Part shown: in pieces, positions 49,701-56,889 of the stretch | Numbering within the stretch: position 1 is the first letter of the stretch | Layout of the letters: every line of letters begins with the position of its first letter | DNA from: Elephas maximus indicus | Lineage: Eukaryota > Chordata > Mammalia > Proboscidea > Elephantidae | Reading direction: 5' to 3' | NCBI RefSeq assembly: GCF_024166365.1 | Contig: NC_064819.1 | Span: 206,857,293-206,921,292, forward strand | Length of the DNA: 64,000 nucleotides | Made by a program: the position numbers and the translations under genes | Notes under the pieces: model-generated | Told to the model about the DNA's origin: nothing | Seen by the model: only the letters and a program-made list of their open reading frames with translations | Database searches by the model: none

Positions 49701-52700
49701 TTACCATGCCCCGTGAAAAAATTGTCCACCAGAGTGGTTGTTCATTGTAACAACGGATGGATGGACTGTGAAGTTATGAAAGTATGGGTAGAGAACTGTT
49801 ATAGGGCCAGGTAGGGGGGATTTTTTTTTTTTTTGGAGAATTGTTACTAATATCTGAAGCCACGGCTGCTCACAAAAAAAAAAAGTCCAAAATTATATTA
49901 ACTCAACTGGTGCCCATGTAGCAGTCATAGCTGGTGGCCTTACCTGCAAGCTACAACTGCTAGATATAGTGGTCAACCACCGTTTAAGACTTTCGTGAGA
50001 AGAGACAGAATGAATGATGCAGTCTGGGATTCATGAATTCACACCATCAGGATGAATGAAGCAGTTGACATCTGAGGAGGTCTGCAAGTGGGTGGATTCT
50101 GCTTGGGGGAAAATAACCCCAGAAACCATCTGCAAAGGCTTCAGAAAGGCTGGAATGTGTACCAACAGAAAACCAATGATGAAGATGAAGATGCTGAAGG
50201 CAGTGATGATGAGGACATCAGTTCAGAAGTCAAAGAAGAGCATCTGCAGGCAGCTCTGAGATATTTCAATGATGACAGCGATAAGGGTTTGGACTTTGAA
50301 GGGTTCTGGGAGTTGGATGATGATGACGGTAAGAGTGAATAAACTAAAATGGCCAATTTTAAGATGAAAACACAATTTCTTCTGGTGACGTTTATTTGTT
50401 GATTTCAAAGACATTGATTATTAAAAATTGTGTTTCAGTTGAAGATTTATGAAAGCAATAAAATATAAATAACATCTTGTTTTTGTAGTTTTAGGCCCAG
50501 CATCATTTCTTACTTAGTAATTTCTAGCTCTCTGTGCATTCATGCTCTTTGGCTGCAACCTGCCATCCCATTTCCATCACAAGCCCATTCAGTTCACCAT
50601 TGGTTGCACTTGATTTAGGAAGATATCTACCGTCTTAAATGATGTTTCTATGAGGTCAGTTTTATCCCAGTAACATTAAATGCATTGGGCAGAAAAAAAA
50701 GAAAAAAATGAAATTGAAGTCAGAAACATGTAAAAAAAACTGGTATAGCACACTAAGAAAATAACACATGGGGAAGTTGCACGGTTTGCAAAAATGTGTA
50801 ATGCGCGTTATTTGCGTAAAAATAGGGTAGTTGGGTTTGGCCTGGTGTGTGAGTCTGATAAAGTCATTATGAATTCTCATTCAACCACACCAATCTAGTC
50901 CCTGAGAGAAGTCATTTCCCAAGACTAATTCTCTTTCAGAGGAATTCATTCTAAATTGAAGAATAACTTAGGAGCTGAAAAAACAAAAAATGGTTATCTG
51001 TCTTTTCAGTCTGTGAGAAACAGGAAAAAGGTGGAAAAATGAGTTAGCTGCTGAAGCTATTTTAAAATTCTCATATTAATCTGAACGAGTTTATTTTTTA
51101 AAAGCCAACACATCTTCTCATGTATAGAACAATTTAATATTTAGAATGTATTGTTAAAATAATGATGAACATCACTGAATGACAATCACTAACACATACT
51201 AAAGATTTACTGTGGGACATTCAGTGTGTAAACTTTTTATGCATTAAAATCCAGTGCTGTCGATTCCGACTCATAGCGACCCTATAGGCCAGAGTAGAAC
51301 TGCCCCACAGAGTTTCCAAGGACCAGGGTTTCCTGGTATCGCACTAATCACCACAACCATCCGAGCAGGGATATACATATTTTGCCAATGAGAAAACAAA
51401 AGTAGTAACTTGATAATGTCACGTTTTGTCAGTTTTAACTAAGAAAAATGGCTTACATATATTTTTCTAGTTGTTTAATAAAATAAGGAGGAAATAACCC
51501 AACCCAGTGAAGGGGGAAATAGCCTCCATATATAAATTAGAATCGGAGCTGATTGTTTTCGGATGACTTCACAGGCATCTGCTTCACGGGATTCTGCCTC
51601 ATTTTACTGTTCTATCACAATTATACAATGGCCACGGCAAAACCTGAACAAGGTACTAAAATAAATCGCTTCTCTAAAATGTACGTGACTAAAACAGATA
51701 CCTAGGATTCTGACTAAGTATTGAGATAATCTAAAAATAAAGACACTCTTTCAATTAAAAAAAGAAAAACAGGACAAGTAAACTGTTTCCTTCCTGTCAG
51801 GAATTCATTTCATTCTGGTTCAAATCTCATTCTGATTCTTTGTCCAATTAAAATGGAACAATTAAATAGTCACCTAGTTCATAAAACAACTGTACTAGTC
51901 CTATGTGCTGACAAATTTTGTAAGCTAGTTCATCAAAATGGTTATTTTTCTCTTTAGGTCTTATTTCATATAAAACCACAGTGTGGACCTTTCAAAGTCT
52001 GAATGAAATGTGAATCAGAATAAAATGATAAAGAAAATTATAATACCTGGTACAATAAATATGAATAAAAGGGGTTTCTTAAACATATTTTGAATCTCTA
52101 AAATAAACATAGAATCCAAATAATATAATAAAAAATTTTAAAAACTACCTAGAACACTATCCTAAAGTTAGAGAACAAGTAGAAGCTGAGCTGATGAAGT
52201 GTAGAAGGTGAGTTAAGAGCCCCAAGTCTGGGGGAAAATATAGTCAATTGCCCGCAGAGTGAAACAGCAACCTGAAAGAAGGCAGCCCACTAGCAGACAT
52301 GGATTCACTTAAAAAATATATACATACCGCTTTTATATGCAAAAGTACATGAAAAGCAAAACACTACTGATTATCAGATGACACATATGGGTTTATATTC
52401 ACTATCAATTCACTTAAGAAATACTGAACTCCCGGACTATAAGCTACAATTCCAACCGCTTTGATTTCCTAGAAAGTACCTACATACCCTTGCCTGGACA
52501 AGAAGGAACCCTGTCCCTACCAGGTTCTCTTACCTAAGACGGGCTTCCAATCACAGAGTCAAATCCAGCAATAGGAAGAGTTAACACCTTGAGCATGTAC
52601 AAGGTGTCAGGCACTGGTGAGAAGGGTAAGCTAAGCAAGAGTCAGAAGGAGGCTGTCATTTGGGGTCTTCCTCCTACTCTCTGGAGATTTTGCATTTTAA

Positions 52701-55674
52701 ACTAACTTTCAAACAAAATCTAGAGAAATGCCCTGAAAAAGCCACCCTGGTATGGGAAGGAGGATCGCTGACACTTTCCTGTTTATGAAATGCTATATTA
52801 CAGAAAACTGCAGTACATCTTCCCCTGAGGCAGGCAGACAAAGCTATTCCCAGTGCCTGCTTCCCAGACATGCAAATTGTGCAGCCACAAGCAAATTCTG
52901 CTGCCACACAGGGCCCCATATTCAGAAGGACCCTGCACTCAGAAAGAAGAGCCCCACGTTTGGTTTAATCTGTCATCACCATCTTGAAATTCTTCAACAT
53001 TTTTAACTAGGGCCCCACAAATTATATAACCAGTCCTGCTTAACTCCCCGCATTGAGGCCCACACCAGGAAACTGAGCCACGAAGCCCAGTCTTCCTCTC
53101 CTCCTTCTCCCATGTCCAGTCAGACACCAAGCCCTGCTGACTCTGCCTTCCAAATGTTCTTTGAAACTGTCTTCTCTTCTCCATTTAAACTGTCACCTCT
53201 CATAGACTCCTCCTCTTCATTGGTCTCCCTCCCTTGCGTCTACCCTCAAAGTATTTGTAATACGATGGGTCTTTCCAAATGGCAAACTGATCCTGCTTAA
53301 AAAATCATCCCCTTCTTAAAATATTCCAGTGGCTGCCCACTGACTTCACTAAGGGATAAAAAAACCAAACCTAGTGCCGTCGAGCCGATTCCGACTCATA
53401 GCGACCCTATAGGACAGAGTAGAACTGCCCCATAGAGTTTCCAAGCAGCGTCTGGCGGATTTGAACTGCCGACCCTTATGGTTAGCAGCCGTAGCACTTA
53501 ACCACTACGCCACCAGGGTTTCCTTCACTAAGGGATAAATTATCTTGTTTACTCAGCACCTGTCTCATGAGCACACTCCTCTTCTTCTGGGAACTCTTCC
53601 ATTCCCACCCCTGCAACAATACCCTCCCCATGTGAGCCGGCACCTAACCCAAAATGGGCAAATCAGTCTTCCCCTGGGATTTTGTTAGCATGGAGGAAGC
53701 TGCAAGATGTCAAAACCTAGAAGCTGTCAGCATCCATGATTCCTGACAAGTAGGGAAAGACGGCAATACCCAGAGTAAAGAAATGGAGAGGCCTGGCAGT
53801 TCGAACGCCTAGTACTAGCTTCCTGACCATCAGATGACACATCTCTGTCTTTCTGATCAATTCTGTGGGCCACAAATTTATCTTTTTGCTTAAGTTAGCC
53901 CCGGTGGCACAGTGGTTAACCAAAAGGTCGGCAGTTGGACTCCATCACCTGCCTTGGAAACCCTACGGGGCAGTTTTATTTTGTCTTACAGGGTAGCTAT
54001 GAGTCGGAATCACTCGAAGGGTTTGAGTTTTGGGGTTTTTTTAGCGAAAACTGTATTTTCCATCCCTTGCTGTTATACATGACAAAACACTTCCTTAATT
54101 GGTCCCTACCCATTCACCTCTCCACCTATCTAACTCCCAGTTGCATCCTCATACACACGTTCTACAATAAAACACTTTTTATTCCACTAATTTAACATGT
54201 TATTTCACATCTCTGCCTCTGCACACACAAGTCTCTCTATACCTCCAGTTCCAACTCTGGGATCACCTTCTCTTTGAAGTCTTTCCTGACTCCCCTGGAT
54301 AGAGCCAGGCACCCACACCTTGCTTTCCGGTAGCCTGTGCGTAAGAGCAAAAAGCTCTTACCACAGTGAACTGCAGTTGCTCAAATGGATGACTAATCTT
54401 GCCCTAGATAGTAGTTTGCAGTTATTAAGAACTTGGACTTTGGAGCCAAGTGCCACGACTGTGTGTAACCTCTCTATGTAACCTCTCTACCAGTTAAGAC
54501 TGACCTCTCTGTGTCTCAATTTCTCAACCATAAATGGACATACCAATTGCGACGATTTTATAAGACTGCTGTGAAAATCAGATGAGTTAGGCACTGACAG
54601 TCCCTAGAACTTAATTGTTCCCTTTTATAATTTATTATCCTTGAAAGCAGAAACTGCGTAACCATCGTTTTTGTATTCCCAACACCTGGCACAATGCCTG
54701 TCCCAAGGAACTACGAAATATTTGTTTGCCTGACTTTTAAGGAACAAGCACAAGGACAGCTGGAAATGAAATGGTGCACATTTAACAGGGGCTCACGGAG
54801 GAATTCCTAAGACAGGTTCACCAAAAGGCACTTGAGCAGGTTTGCCCTCCCTGACTCCTTCCCCGCAGCTGTGGACACTGCCGAGAAACTCAAGACCGAC
54901 AGGCGCTTCCCACGATTTAGGTTTATCCCTCCTGCAGAGAAGGTTTACTGGTTTCACTGACCCTCCTACTCACGACTGCAGTGAGCGTTAGGAACTTATT
55001 TTCAGCATTTGTTTTCTAGAGAATCTGAATAAGCAGGCCCTCCAGGAAATGCTGAGGAACTAAGCTGTGCGAAAAGACGCAAATGATGGGAAGTGCTCGC
55101 ATCCCACACCACGTCCAGACTCATACGCCGGACAGACAAATCGCTGCCACTTAATGACTCTCCGCCGGCGATAAAACGTCTCTCCTACCCCGAGGATCTG
55201 GGGTCCACCCTCAGCATCGAGTATGTAAATCATGAGCTGTAACCACGGTACACGGATGCTGACCAGGAAACTCATTTAAAACTGAATTAAAAGGCTTGGA
55301 AAAACTGAGACGCGTTGTTGTTGCTGTTTGGCAATAACGATAGAGGAGAAAGAAAGGGAATTAAAGGTGCGAGCCGCCGAGAACCGGCGTCGCCTCCCCA
55401 GCAGCCGCCCGCGCGGAGTCCGACGCCCGGGGGTCGTCCGGGAAGCCGGCGCGGGGTCCCGGGCGAGCGCGGCCGCCAAGGGCTGGGCGCAGAGCCGCGG
55501 GAGGGACTTCCCGGCCGGGGAGGCTCCTTCCCAGCCCCTCCCGTCCCCCCTCTGGACCGCGGCTTCACCGCGAGCGACAGTACCCGAGGACCGCTCTGGC
55601 TCCGCAGTGTCCATCTCAGTCCCGTTCCGGGCCTGCACGACGAGGACAAGGAGAAGAAAGACGAAGGCACCCAT
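25177..55674 (-). CDS. IFNGR1: Interferon-gamma receptor 1, whole gene of seven coding exons
   Basis: This gene encodes the high-affinity ligand-binding chain of the interferon-gamma receptor, a type I plasma-membrane protein that signals through JAK1 and STAT1. Joining 55674-55584, 42801-42687, 42016-41850, 40034-39862, 30078-29904, 27713-27586 and 25746-25177 gives 1419 nt: 472 residues and a stop. Residues 1-17 look like a signal peptide. Residues 30-235 form the two fibronectin-III-like ectodomains, with eight cysteines (77, 85, 122, 167, 191, 196, 210, 231) in the family pattern. Residues 243-264 are the membrane segment. LPKS (279-282) is the JAK1-binding motif and YDKPH (440-444) the STAT1 docking site. 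All junctions are GT-AG with phases 1-2-1-0-1-0, typical of class II cytokine receptors. Recalled human length is 489 residues, so this orthologue is slightly shorter. Identity is near certain; transcript ends are inferred. Confidence 0.97.
26299..26709 (+). mobile_element. Solo LTR, MaLR-like family, in intron 6
   Basis: It runs from TGTTACAGATTGAATTGTGT to ACTAAGACA, with flanks caggg/catgg. It is antisense to IFNGR1. Confidence 0.75.
27120..27425 (+). repeat. L2 LINE 3' fragment
   Basis: CTAGACTTTAAGCTCCTTAATAG and GTACCTGGTATGTAG match the degenerate L2 3' end. Confidence 0.5.
27586..27713 (-). CDS. IFNGR1: IFNGR1 coding exon 6 (transmembrane and JAK1-binding region)
   Basis: This exon encodes residues 241-283. 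A 22-residue hydrophobic segment (243-264, beginning [10 protein letters not shown]) is followed by a basic stop-transfer (KKINPFKRK) and LPKS at 279-282, the known JAK1-binding motif. The exon ends exactly at Leu283 in phase 0. Joined to exon 7 this gives a Leu-Leu pair after LPKS, where human has Leu-Ile, a recalled internalisation signal. The donor is G|GTAAC. Confidence 0.94.
27714..29903 (-). other. IFNGR1 intron 5
   Basis: GT-AG intron of 2.2 kb. The only repeat recognised is the DNA transposon at 27762-28399. A 98-codon open frame at 28472-28768 has no recognisable homology and is likely chance. Confidence 0.85.
27762..28399. mobile_element. Non-autonomous Tc1/mariner-type DNA transposon
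   Basis: The left end CAGTTGATTCTCATTATTCA is mirrored by the right end; 18 of 23 terminal bases are complementary. Each end is bordered by a TA dinucleotide (27760-27761, 28400-28401), the signature target of this superfamily. At 638 bp with no transposase frame, it is a passenger element, probably Tigger-related. Confidence 0.75.
29904..30078 (-). CDS. IFNGR1: IFNGR1 coding exon 5 (ectodomain 2, C-terminal half)
   Basis: This exon encodes residues 183-241. It carries cysteines 191 and 196 (a small loop), then 210 and 231, around [15 protein letters not shown] and [10 protein letters not shown], which are hallmarks of this receptor. Sequons occur at 192 (NET) and 237 (NNT). The acceptor is TTTATGCAG and the donor T|GTAAGT. 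The start of the exon (TPPQQADNC) is about four residues shorter than the recalled human segment and has diverged most from it. Confidence 0.93.
30610..30806 (-). mobile_element. AfroSINE (long type) in intron 4
   Basis: A reversed copy runs from GTGCTGTCGAGTTGATTCC to TTAACCACTGAGCCACTAGG. A 214-codon frame crossing it on the minus strand is not a gene. Confidence 0.85.
31380..32420 (+). repeat. Pyrimidine-rich tandem repeats in L1 5' UTR
   Basis: A core like CACCTAGCCCTGTATGCCAC recurs at 31446, 31516, 31617, 31778, 31950, 32080, 32248 and 32356, usually after a T-rich run. Spacings are 70, 101, 161, 172, 130, 168 and 108 bp, pointing to a unit of about 170 bp with shortened copies. Several long frames here on both strands reflect biased composition. 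Confidence 0.75.
32834..33890 (+). pseudogene. L1 ORF1, broken
   Basis: The start [18 protein letters not shown] corresponds to the MARRQQSISNHIKK start of the copy at 62162. Later parts ([21 protein letters not shown] reading near 33440) match the ORF1 C-terminal domain. Stops appear within 25 codons and recur. Confidence 0.7.
34330..35514 (+). pseudogene. L1 ORF2 endonuclease part, broken and truncated
   Basis: It opens with [12 protein letters not shown], the endonuclease N terminus. [11 protein letters not shown] near 34640 and the endonuclease-RT linker up to ENLEEM at 35512 follow with frame breaks. The reverse transcriptase is absent. Confidence 0.7.
35515..38725 (+). mobile_element. 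Near full-length RTE-type LINE
   Basis: RTE LINEs encode one protein with an apurinic-type endonuclease and a reverse transcriptase. Here a 370-bp 5' region leads into a broken frame. Endonuclease: GTWNVQS near 35930, [13 protein letters not shown], and [11 protein letters not shown] near 36320. Reverse transcriptase: CFIDYAKAF near 37660 and [10 protein letters not shown] near 37830. The YADD box near 37955 is damaged by a stop and substitutions. The 3' end (ATGAGTTGGAACCGACTC..AACAACAACAG) is shared with the SINEs. Many frameshifts make it inactive. Confidence 0.88.
39325..39525 (+). repeat. L2 LINE fragment
   Basis: AGGTCAGACTGTATCACTCC to CTGACCTCACCCC is typical of the L2 3' region. Confidence 0.65.
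39862..40034 (-). CDS. IFNGR1: IFNGR1 coding exon 4 (ectodomain 2, N-terminal half)
   Basis: This exon encodes residues 125-182. The opening KVGPPKLDI is the interdomain linker of this receptor, and the rest forms the first strands of the second fibronectin-III-like domain. Cys167 and a sequon at 179 (NGS) are visible. The acceptor is TTTTTCAG and the donor GAA|GTATGT, leaving in phase 0. Reading past the donor soon meets a stop, which supports the boundary. Confidence 0.94.
40035..41849 (-). other. IFNGR1 intron 3
   Basis: GT-AG intron of 1.8 kb. It holds an old L1-type 3' segment (about 40680-41045) and a short L2 3' end near 41130-41215. The remainder is unique. Confidence 0.85.
40680..41045. 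repeat. Ancient L1 3' segment (L1M type)
   Basis: TACTATGAAAAATTTCAAAC and GGTTTGTTCAAGCCAGGATTC are typical of old mammalian L1 3' ends. It is strongly diverged. Confidence 0.45.
41850..42016 (-). CDS. IFNGR1: IFNGR1 coding exon 3 (ectodomain 1, C-terminal half)
   Basis: This exon encodes residues 69-125 and contains [14 protein letters not shown]. Cysteines 77 and 85 would form the short first disulfide loop, and an NIS sequon lies at 79. [15 protein letters not shown] is the conserved end of domain 1, and Cys122 should pair with Cys167 in exon 4. The acceptor is TTTTAG and the donor G|GTGAGT. Relative to the human protein as I recall it, the segment just before WIDAC is about two residues shorter. 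Confidence 0.95.
42017..42686 (-). other. IFNGR1 intron 2
   Basis: GT-AG intron of 670 bp with no recognisable repeats. Confidence 0.85.
42687..42801 (-). CDS. IFNGR1: IFNGR1 coding exon 2 (ectodomain 1, N-terminal half)
   Basis: This exon encodes residues 31-69 and starts the first fibronectin-III-like domain. The stretch from [10 protein letters not shown] to TVQVKNY follows the conserved class II cytokine receptor start, with the YW pair in strand B. The acceptor is a pyrimidine-rich TTACAG at 42802-42804 and the donor is GG|GTAAGT. It enters in phase 1 and leaves in phase 2. Intron 1, upstream of it, is 12.8 kb. Confidence 0.94.
43014..43647 (+). mobile_element. 5'-truncated L1, 3' UTR only, in intron 1
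   Basis: The L1 3' UTR in sense ends in AATAAAAAAA. The target duplication AAAATTAATTTTA is at 43001-43013 and near 43648-43660. It is antisense to IFNGR1. Confidence 0.82.
44421..44926 (-). mobile_element. Complete solo LTR, MaLR-like family, perfect 5-bp duplication
   Basis: Flanked by gaagg at 44416-44420 and 44927-44931. On the minus strand it starts TGTCGTGGATTGAATTTTGT and ends AATAACCAAGACA. No internal region is present. Confidence 0.85.
45270..45707 (-). mobile_element. Solo LTR, second family, perfect 5-bp duplication
   Basis: Flanked by catgg at 45265-45269 and 45708-45712. Reversed, it begins TGTGATGGTTAAGATTGTG and ends CCTAAGACA, matching the copy at 1528-2093. Confidence 0.85.
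45723..45903 (-). mobile_element. AfroSINE (short type), well preserved
   Basis: A near-consensus reversed copy (GCCGTCGAGTCAATTCCGAC to CTACACCACCAGGGTTTCC). AGCCTATA at 45715-45722 and 45904-45911 looks like the target duplication. Confidence 0.9.
48684..48887 (+). mobile_element. AfroSINE (long type)
   Basis: It has GAGCCCTGTTGGCACAGTGG, the long-type block GATGTGGCAGTCTGCTTTC and the tail GTCACTATGAGTTGGAATC. Confidence 0.85.
49105..50345 (+). pseudogene. Pogo/Tigger-type DDE transposase remnant
   Basis: Such proteins cut and paste DNA transposons and have been domesticated several times in mammals. Pieces in family order: MAGIKRRSE at 49105; the DDE core [18 protein letters not shown] at about 49516, with [27 protein letters not shown] near 49760; VVNHRLRLS near 49970; [10 protein letters not shown] near 50025; and [21 protein letters not shown] at 50070. 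An acidic C terminus ([13 protein letters not shown]) ends at 50342. At least three frameshifts and several stops break it. It may be a fossil transposon or a retrocopy of a domesticated gene; an AATAAA lies at 50457. Confidence 0.75.
51247..51362 (-). mobile_element. AfroSINE, truncated head
   Basis: The tail and middle are intact (CGATTCCGACTCATAGCGAC), but the tRNA-like head is shortened after CCAGGGTTTCC. Confidence 0.75.
53265..53640 (+). repeat. Probable L2 fragment split by a SINE
   Basis: TATTCCAGTGGCTGCCCACTG before the SINE resembles L2. The assignment after the SINE is weaker. Confidence 0.4.
53361..53522 (-). mobile_element. AfroSINE (short type) with long target duplication
   Basis: The copy is flanked by TTCACTAAGGGATAAA at 53345-53360 and 53523-53538. 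Its near-consensus sequence suggests a fairly recent insertion. Confidence 0.92.
53895..54028 (+). mobile_element. AfroSINE with internal deletions
   Basis: GCCCCGGTGGCACAGTGGTTAA is followed directly by CCAAAAGGTCGGCAG, so about 15 bp of the usual head is missing. Confidence 0.8.
54415..54622 (+). repeat. MIR SINE
   Basis: CTTGGACTTTGGAGCC, CCTCTCTGTGTCTCAATTTC and the GATGAGTTAGGCACTGAC-type end are in MIR order. Confidence 0.7.
55584..55674 (-). CDS. IFNGR1: IFNGR1 coding exon 1 (signal peptide)
   Basis: This exon encodes residues 1-30 plus the first base of codon 31. I chose the ATG at 55674 because it begins a hydrophobic leader ([15 protein letters not shown]), has G at -3 and +4, and lies in the CpG island. 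A sequon (NGT) follows at residue 17. The donor reads G|GTACTG, and the split codon joined to exon 2 gives the Ser-Ser-Val-Pro that starts the mature domain. Two overlapping frames here are also open but are GC-rich shadows. The exact signal cleavage site is not determined. Confidence 0.93.
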
Positions 55675-55749
55675 GCCCCTCCGAGAGGCTAGGGGGTACT
55701 GGCCCCAGGACCGCCACAGTGCCCCAGCGCGGCCCTTCAGCCCGAGCCG

Positions 55750-55764
55750 TACGTCACTTCCTCC
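55750..55764 (-). promoter_or_regulatory. ETS/CRE-like composite site
   Basis: On the gene strand this reads GGAGGAAGTGACGTA: an ETS core (GGAA) directly followed by a CRE half site (TGACGT). It lies 76-90 bp upstream of the ATG, where proximal promoter elements of TATA-less genes are common. Binding is inferred from motif match only. Confidence 0.6.
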
Positions 55765-55787
55765 GCCCGGACCCTTGCTTTGGCGAA

Positions 55788-55895
55788 GGGGCGGGGCGTG
55801 GACCGAGTATTCGAGCGTGGATGTGTAGGCGGGGCGTGGACGGAGAGTGGGGCGCCGGCATGGAGGCGGGGCGAAGGCGTGGAGGCGGGGCGTGG
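55788..55895. promoter_or_regulatory. Cluster of GC boxes in short imperfect repeats
   Basis: The motif GGCGGGGCGTGG or close variants occurs about four times (near 55790, 55830, 55865 and 55883). These match Sp1/KLF sites and are spaced roughly 20-40 bp apart. They lie just upstream of the ETS/CRE-like site relative to the gene. Confidence 0.6.
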
Positions 55896-56151
55896 GCTGG
55901 CTGCGAGGGCGAGGGCGGGAGGTGAGCTGACTGCGGGAAGGCGAGGCAAGGGCGGGGGAGACGGCCGCGGGCAGAGAGACGCCGCAAGGGCCAGGGAACT
56001 GGGCGAGGCCCAGGATTCCCGTGGAGGCCGTCTTTCGAGAAGTGGGGGCCTGCGGGTCCCTGGGCCGCAGAAGTTGTGATCCTCACCCAGGCTCACGGGT
56101 TTGAGAGGAACTTGCGAAAAGAGAGCCATGCTCCTCCCCCGGAATCTTGTT

Positions 56152-56238
56152 CTTTTTTTGTAGAGTCGTGAGGTTGCAATTCCACTCTGTCCGATAGGGT
56201 CGTTGTGAGTCAAAAACGACTCCAAGGCAACGTGTTTT
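56152..56238 (+). mobile_element. AfroSINE tail, target of the L1 insertion
   Basis: CCACTCTGTCCGATAGGGTC to GACTCCAAGGCAACG is the 3' half of a SINE. Its T/G-rich tail (56239-56255) is duplicated by the L1. Confidence 0.75.
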
Positions 56239-56255
56239 GATTTTTTTGGTTTTTG

Positions 56256-56843
56256 TTTTTTTTTTATTACTAAATATTTTTTTATTTAGTATATTCAGTA
56301 TTCAGTACATTGAGTATTCTCCCAAACCACAACTCAAAGGCGTCAACTCTTCTTCAGTCTTCTTCAGTCATCGTCCCACTTTCACAGGCATAGGAGGCGA
56401 TTGAAAACACCGTGGCTTGGGTCAGGGACACCTTAGTCTTCAAGGTGACATCTTTGCTTTTCAATTTTTAGCAATTAGTAAATAGTAAGGTTTACTGGAC
56501 AAATTTACAGGCCCTCCTGACTGTAGTTACTAAAACTTGTACCAATGATTATCAAGAAAGACAGTCAAAATGTAAAATCATGGTGATTTAGCAGTTTTTA
56601 GCCAATATGTGAAAAGGTGAAGCTTTAAATGACCTTTTGTAATGTGTATATACATTGATGATTCTGTAACTTTCCGGGGCTCGGTAGACACGGCTCTGGC
56701 AGCATGCTTGTCCCTTTCCCACTTTCGCCCCTTGGAACATATGCAGAATAAAACCTTTCTTCTTGCTTTACTATGACTTTGTGGTGATTTTACCCAGGAC
56801 AATCCGTAACTGACATGTTGTATCCTCATCTTAAGTCGTCTTC
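56256..56843 (-). other. Non-L1 segment at the L1 3' end (probable 3' transduction)
   Basis: It lies between the L1 A14 run and the target duplication. It contains an RTE piece (56300-56462), unique DNA, and a stretch near 56690-56818 that looks like an LTR end on the plus strand (AATAAAACC.., ..CTGACA). On the element strand AATAAA lies shortly before the terminal A-run, as expected for a downstream poly(A) signal. Confidence 0.7.
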
Positions 56844-56889
56844 TTTTTTTTTTTTTTGTTCTTCTCAGTTTTTACTATTTCTCAAGATC

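Larger units (their letters stand above)
42802..55583 (-). other. IFNGR1 intron 1
   Basis: GT-AG intron of 12.8 kb. It contains an L1 tail, two solo LTRs, five SINEs, a pogo transposase remnant and old MIR/L2 pieces. Stretches without any recognised feature: 43661-44420, 44932-45264, 45912-48683, 50346-51246, 51363-53260 and 54623-55339. Confidence 0.85.
55340..56060. promoter_or_regulatory. CpG island and TATA-less promoter of IFNGR1
   Basis: This strongly GC- and CpG-rich block covers exon 1, the start of intron 1 and about 390 bp upstream, in an otherwise AT-rich window. No TATA box is seen at a suitable distance. Such islands usually mark ubiquitously active promoters, which fits a broadly expressed receptor. 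The transcription start is not determined. Confidence 0.85.

Noticed and set aside
55287..56225. Several overlapping open frames on both strands around IFNGR1 exon 1
   Set aside because: They are side effects of high GC content in the CpG island. Only the frame beginning at 55674 continues across a consensus splice donor into the receptor sequence.
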